Below are positions 31,908 to 35,091 of a stretch of 35,091 nt of DNA, piece by piece. The stretch comes from a virus. The position numbers were made by a program, and so were the translations under genes. Below the pieces are notes generated by a model. That model was not told where the DNA came from, did not search any database, and worked only from the letters and a program-made list of their open reading frames with translations. The stretch spans positions 1-35,091 of IMG/VR virus record IMGVR_UViG_3300030339_001709; one strand, written 5' to 3'. Every line of letters begins with the position of its first letter. Within the stretch, counting starts at the first letter, position 1.

Positions 31908-32393
31908 TTATTTAACCTTATTGGAGCTATATCTTCTCCTCTTTTTCCGATTTCGGCATTTATCGCGCCACCGTTGGTAGTTTTTAAGTAATGCATCTAT
32001 CGTTATAGATTCGATGCCATATTTTGTCATGAATATATGCGCGGAGTCTTTGAAGTCGACTCCATTCATGTGTTTTTCATAATCCATGTAGTCGTGGATA
32101 TCGGCCCAGAATTTTGCTTCGATTCGTTCTTCGATTAATTCAACCGATCGGCGACCGAAGTAATTAAATACCTGTGTTGATTTTCCATTTTCCCGCTCGG
32201 GAAGATAGAACCAAAGATTTCCGACATCTATTTGTCTGACATTGGCCGGGCAACGTTCCGACAAATCGTAAATAGTATGGTATAGATCAAGATTATCCGA
32301 AAACTGGATTGGATTTGACGTATCATGATTGTTGTATTTACCAATCAAGTACTCGGCCAGATGTGGTTTTATAGTTATTTTGACTGAAATCAT
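31908..32393 (-). CDS. Hypothetical basic-tailed protein, first gene of the capsid unit
   Basis: The 161-aa product has a mixed N-terminal domain (MISVKITIKPHLAEYLIGKY) and a strongly basic C-terminus (WRDKCRNRKKRRRYSSNKVK), which suggests nucleic-acid binding. I do not recognise the family. It is the first gene after the TGTGGTAGG array and a good promoter, so a late regulator is a fair guess, but a packaging or head role is equally possible. It has no signal or membrane segment. Confidence 0.55.
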   Translation of the reverse strand: MISVKITIKPHLAEYLIGKYNNHDTSNPIQFSDNLDLYHTIYDLSERCPANVRQIDVGNLWFYLPERENGKSTQVFNYFGRRSVELIEERIEAKFWADIHDYMDYEKHMNGVDFKDSAHIFMTKYGIESITIDALLKNYQRWRDKCRNRKKRRRYSSNKVK

Positions 32394-32438
32394 AATATTG
32401 TGCTTAATGTTTTGATTAAAAAAGAGTATATTCGATAG

Positions 32439-32470
32439 TAAAAATACAATTTAATTTTCTAATAATCAAA
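32439..32470 (-). promoter_or_regulatory. Promoter of the capsid unit, TTTG-N20-TATTTTTA
   Basis: Minus-strand TTTG (32467-32470) is followed after 20 bp by TATTTTTA (32439-32446), 7 of 8 bases of TAnnTTTG. It lies 46 bp before the first gene of the unit and directly downstream of the TGTGGTAGG array. It lacks the GTCC extension of the other late promoters. Confidence 0.55.
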
Positions 32471-32537
32471 TATTTAGTGTTATTTTTTGGCTGATTTTCG
32501 GTTGCTTTTCTGTTTTTTTTCATCGAATAAAAAGTAA

Positions 32538-32719
32538 CCTACCACATACCACAAGTTTTAATGTGCAGTATATAAACTCGTTATAGTGTGGTAGGCTTGT
32601 GGTAGGTTTGTTTTGTGGTGGGTTGTGGTGATGTGTGGTAATTGTTATAATTGCAGATACCTACCACATATTTATATTTGAATTTCAGCTAATTAACCAC
32701 GATTGTGGTATGTGGTAGG
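32538..32719. repeat. Array of about ten TGTGGTA(GG) sites in both orientations
   Basis: Exact TGTGGTAGG copies start at 32587, 32598 and 32711, and exact inverted copies CCTACCACA at 32538 and 32660. Variants with TGTGGTA or TGTGGTG lie at 32547 (inverted), 32614, 32624, 32634 and 32704, and an ACCAC/GTGGT pair at 32696-32709. Spacing is irregular. This fits a regulator-binding or origin-type array and not a CRISPR. Confidence 0.85.
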
Positions 32720-32931
32720 TTAGGTGTTTAGATTCTTCGTTCATGTTACAATAAAATTTATATTTATTAAAACTTATTTTTTATTAATATAATATATATG
32801 TGAGTGAGTCGGTGTCGGACAGTCGGTAAGCAGTCACACAGCTTGTACGAACGATGCCAGGAGCATGGGGAGCAATAGAGGGCCGCGTGGGGTAATCTTT
32901 TCGGGTGGTGGTGGATTGAAAATAGTTTGAA
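32720..32931. other. Gene-free spacer with GC-rich block
   Basis: An AT-rich part (32740-32800) is followed by a GC-rich block at 32801-32918 that contrasts sharply with its surroundings and has repeated GTCGG. On the minus strand a short frame reads TPRGPLLLPMLLASFVQAV up to a stop at 32834-32836, without a proper start. I see no confident gene; a structured RNA or conserved element is possible. Confidence 0.4.
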
Positions 32932-32968
32932 AAATAAATGCAAAACATTGTGTGTCTTGCATTTATTT
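32932..32968 (-). terminator. Hairpin after the early operon methylase
   Basis: AAATAAATGCAA (32932-32943) and TTGCATTTATTT (32957-32968) form a perfect 12-bp stem with a 13-nt loop. On the minus strand TTC and then mixed sequence follow, so the T-run is partly in the stem. It lies 20 bp past the methylase stop. Confidence 0.55.
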
Positions 32969-32978
32969 AGTATCTTTG
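32948..32978 (+). promoter_or_regulatory. Plus-strand promoter-like sequence facing the methylase gene
   Basis: TTG (32948-32950), a 20-bp spacer and TATCTTTG (32971-32978) match the Bacteroidetes consensus. The transcript would be antisense to the methylase gene at 32988-33800. No plus-strand gene follows. Confidence 0.4.
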
Positions 32979-32987
32979 TGTATTACA

Positions 32988-33800
32988 TTACGAGAATAGA
33001 TCTTTTGGTTGATCGAAGTTCCACACCAGAATTTCGGTTCGGGTTTTTGCCGGGGTAGATCCGGTATTCGCCACTTTCAGCAATACTTCAATGCGCTTGA
33101 ACTGCCAACCGTACCGGGCAATGTGATATCGCAGAGTTTGACTCCAATAGTTGGACAATATAAATTTGCCTTGAATGGTGGAAAGTGCCTGCAGTAATTC
33201 ATATAGATTAGCGTGAGTGTACCCGGTATAGTGACCATTATACCATCCGGGGTATGGTGGATCCAAATAAAAAACTGTGTCGGGTGTATCGCGTTCGCGT
33301 ATTACCTTGATAGCATCCCTGCAGGATATCTGTACCGTTTGTAACCGATCGCGAAGCTCTGCATCAAAACTTGCGCGTTTATTCTTTATATAAACGCCGG
33401 TGTGGCTTCCTCCAGTTCTATTCGACCATTTCCACCCACCGTGCATTGATCCGGCGAAGCTGCCGTTTGTAATCAACCACACCGACCACGCACGTTCGAC
33501 ATCACTTGCCGGCACGCGATTATTCCAAATATCTTTTGCGGCCAGATACATGCGCTCGGAGTTCAACGTTTGACTGATCAATATCTCAAGCTGCTCGAAA
33601 TTGTTTTGCGCTACCTGGTAGAAGTTGATTAACCGATCGTCGATATCGTTGATTACCTCCAGATAACTTTTCGGCTTGCGGAAGAATACGGCACCACCTC
33701 CGAAAAACGGCTCACAATAGATTTTGTGAGCCGGCAGCATGTTGATTATTGTATCGGCCAGACCTTGTTTTCCGCCGTAGTAGGTGATTGGGGTTTTCAT
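32988..33800 (-). CDS. D12-class (Dam-like) adenine DNA methyltransferase
   Basis: The 270-aa protein is a D12-class N6-adenine methyltransferase. Motif X is YYGGKQ at 7-12, the SAM-binding motif I is EPFFGGGA at 30-37, and the catalytic DPPYPG is at 180-185. TNGSFAGSMHGGWKW near 111-125 is a family-typical loop. Its start overlaps the 97-aa gene as ATGA, so it is the last member of a tightly packed operon. With no restriction partner it is probably an orphan used to avoid host restriction or to mark phage DNA. The specificity cannot be read from sequence. Confidence 0.92.
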   Translation of the reverse strand: MKTPITYYGGKQGLADTIINMLPAHKIYCEPFFGGGAVFFRKPKSYLEVINDIDDRLINFYQVAQNNFEQLEILISQTLNSERMYLAAKDIWNNRVPASDVERAWSVWLITNGSFAGSMHGGWKWSNRTGGSHTGVYIKNKRASFDAELRDRLQTVQISCRDAIKVIRERDTPDTVFYLDPPYPGWYNGHYTGYTHANLYELLQALSTIQGKFILSNYWSQTLRYHIARYGWQFKRIEVLLKVANTGSTPAKTRTEILVWNFDQPKDLFS

Positions 33801-34090
33801 GGGTTGATTAATTGTAAATTTGTTTTTACTTTATTGATTATTTCCTGCGTTGTTGCAGGTTTTATCAATTTTAATCTCATTGCTTTGGCTCGATTACCAT
33901 ATTCTAAAATCGGTTTTTCTAATGTCCGATCCCAACCTCTATATTTCTTTCGGAAAGCGTTGTCTTCAAACACGACTTCGAAGGAAGATGTGTTGTCGTC
34001 AAAATCGTAGGTTACTTTATCCCCTAAACATATCTGTCTGCCGGTAATATCTTTCGTATGGGTTGGAAATCCTTTGGGTAGTTGTTTCAT
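33797..34090 (-). CDS. Small phage protein with SH3-like/YopX-like pattern
   Basis: The 97-aa product has DITGRQICLGDKVTYDFDD near residues 14-32 and a second strand-rich part, resembling small phage proteins of the YopX-like type that carry a DxxGxxIxxGDxV motif. The C-terminus is Lys-rich and helical. Function is unknown. It is joined to both neighbours by ATGA overlaps, so the three are translated together. Confidence 0.6.
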   Translation of the reverse strand: MKQLPKGFPTHTKDITGRQICLGDKVTYDFDDNTSSFEVVFEDNAFRKKYRGWDRTLEKPILEYGNRAKAMRLKLIKPATTQEIINKVKTNLQLINP

Positions 34091-34770
34091 GGGTTAATTC
34101 GTTTAAATTCGTATATAAATACCCACGGGTTCAAATAATATGAATCCTCACTGTTTATTTTCACCCATAATGAATAAAATGAATATTTTCCGTTTATGAA
34201 CTCAAACTTTTTAGTGTGATAATTCATAAATTTGGATTCTCCTTTTAAAATTCCCTCGGCTATTGCATCGGTTTCTGTAATATCCTGCAGGCGCTCACAC
34301 CTTACGCCGGTACACTCTAGCCAAATGCGAGCGGCTTTTTTAGGCATAAATAAAGACGATCGTTTAAACCAACTTCCTCTTACTGTATTTCTATCAATTC
34401 TAAATGAATCGGGTTTACTATCGAAGTAAAAATAAGTTTGGTCAATAACATTCAATGTATTATCTACAAACATTTTTTCAGGTTTACCCGTCTTAGTTTT
34501 TTCACCGGTTGTAACCCAATAACCTGATGCATAATATTCTTCCTTAATCCAGATATGATCCCCAACCTGGTATTGTGGTTTCATTCTTTCTGAAAATCCA
34601 CTTTTATTGAAGAATAAAATTCCTTTATTAGTTGTATCTGATGTGATTGTCCATTCATCTGGGCATTTATTTACTCTTTCTAACCCGCGTGTACGTCGGG
34701 TCATTGTCTTTCGGTCCTCCAGTATGGCTTGCACCATGGGCGTGGAGAATAGGGCTGGTAGTTGGTTCAT
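34087..34770 (-). CDS. ASCH/PUA-like phage protein
   Basis: The 227-aa product has the layout of a conserved phage ASCH-like family: ILEDRKTMTRRTRGLE near residues 16-31, YQVGDHIWIKEEYY near 67-80, ARIWLECTGVRCERLQDITE near 146-165 with TDAIAEGI, and a final WVKINSEDSYYLNPWVFIYE before KRINP. ASCH domains are PUA-related and bind RNA or act on modified nucleosides, but for this phage family the role is unknown. It overlaps the genes on both sides as ATGA. Confidence 0.75.
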   Translation of the reverse strand: MNQLPALFSTPMVQAILEDRKTMTRRTRGLERVNKCPDEWTITSDTTNKGILFFNKSGFSERMKPQYQVGDHIWIKEEYYASGYWVTTGEKTKTGKPEKMFVDNTLNVIDQTYFYFDSKPDSFRIDRNTVRGSWFKRSSLFMPKKAARIWLECTGVRCERLQDITETDAIAEGILKGESKFMNYHTKKFEFINGKYSFYSLWVKINSEDSYYLNPWVFIYEFKRINP

Positions 34771-34922
34771 AATCCTTTCATTGTTTCTTCATAAAACTCT
34801 TCTGATTCTATACAATCAATGCATCGGCCATCGCCAATAAGGATTTCATTCGATTGTTCACCACATGAAGTACATTTTCCTGTTTCAAGATCATGTTCGG
34901 AGTAAGTTGTTTCTGTTATCAT
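34767..34922 (-). CDS. 51-aa zinc-ribbon protein
   Basis: The frame ATG (34920-34922) to TGA (34767-34769) encodes 51 residues with two CxxC pairs, C17/C20 (KCTSCG) and C34/C37 (RCIDCI), spaced as in a small zinc ribbon. The stop overlaps the start of the ASCH-like gene as ATGA, which supports it as real although short. Such proteins are frequent among phage early genes and may bind DNA or act as adaptors. Function is unknown. Confidence 0.7.
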   Translation of the reverse strand: MITETTYSEHDLETGKCTSCGEQSNEILIGDGRCIDCIESEEFYEETMKGL

Positions 34923-34950
34923 AATGATTGGTTGTTAAGTTGATATTTAT

Positions 34951-35091
34951 TTAAAATAATGATAATTGAGATTGAGCCATTTTCACAATTTCAATTTTAT
35001 CATTCTCATGGTTCGCTCTCACATTGGTTAGAGTATTGTAATCATAGAATCCAAAAATAAACTCCTCCCCTTTCAAGTGCTCAGGTCCTTC
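34951..35091 (-). CDS. Phage early gene, C-terminal part (truncated by window edge)
   Basis: The frame is open from the window edge to a TAA at 34951-34953 and gives the last 46 residues (ending KIEIVKMAQSQLSLF). No family is recognised. It ends 28 bp before the zinc-ribbon gene in the same orientation, so it belongs to the same operon. The start lies outside. Confidence 0.6.
   Translation of the reverse strand, partial: EGPEHLKGEEFIFGFYDYNTLTNVRANHENDKIEIVKMAQSQLSLF

Noticed and set aside
32538-32719. CRISPR array
   Set aside because: The repeats are 7-9 bp, in both orientations, with irregular short spacing and no uniform spacers or cas genes.
33726-34047. Plus-strand frames over the early operon
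   Set aside because: They are shadows of three genes linked by ATGA overlaps on the minus strand.

Overview
The window is one end of a temperate siphovirus-like prophage in a Bacteroidales-type chromosome, with a short piece of host DNA on the left. The host assignment rests on four things seen in the sequence: the 3' end of a ribonuclease Y gene, a tmRNA whose tag reads GENNYALAA, AT-rich gaps between genes, and repeated matches to the Bacteroidetes promoter (-33 TTTG, -7 TAnnTTTG). The genus cannot be fixed from this sequence.

Layout from left to right. Positions 1-625 are host: the rny tail and ssrA (tmRNA). A plus-strand tyrosine integrase (758-1963) starts just past the tmRNA 3' end, so ssrA is the probable attachment gene. 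Everything else is on the minus strand and is transcribed right to left. The far prophage end and the immunity and replication genes are outside the window.

In transcription order from the right: (A) 35091-32988, a tightly overlapping early-type operon (partial gene, 51-aa zinc-ribbon protein, ASCH-like protein, small phage protein, D12-class adenine methylase). (B) A 594-bp control region at 32394-32987 with about ten copies of TGTGGTA(GG), then two hypothetical genes, an S49-type prohead protease, the major capsid protein with an N-terminal scaffold-like part, a tail-tube candidate, and a pair of genes that look like tail-assembly chaperones joined by a -1 frameshift at an A9 run; a terminator follows. 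(C) Terminase small and large subunits, a 108-aa gene, portal, connector-type genes, a proteasome/HslV-like Ntn hydrolase, two unknown genes and a SufE homologue; a terminator follows. (D) A HicAB toxin-antitoxin cassette with its own promoter, operator-like palindrome and terminator. (E) A secreted DUF4468-like protein and two small genes with their own promoter and terminator. (F) A 135-aa gene, the tape measure, two large tail-tip/baseplate candidates, the tail fibre, two small genes, two holin-like genes, an M15 endolysin and a unimolecular-spanin-like lipoprotein, closed by a strong terminator. (G) A second D12 methylase next to the integrase.

The points most worth checking are the candidate programmed frameshift at 27015-27025; a phage-specific promoter family (GTCCTTTw, 19 bp, TAnnTTTG) found in the gaps between units; the permuted head/tail module order; the SufE and Ntn-hydrolase genes inside the head operon; the moron-like block at 16263-18455; the TGTGGTAGG array; and two start codons buried in long palindromes.
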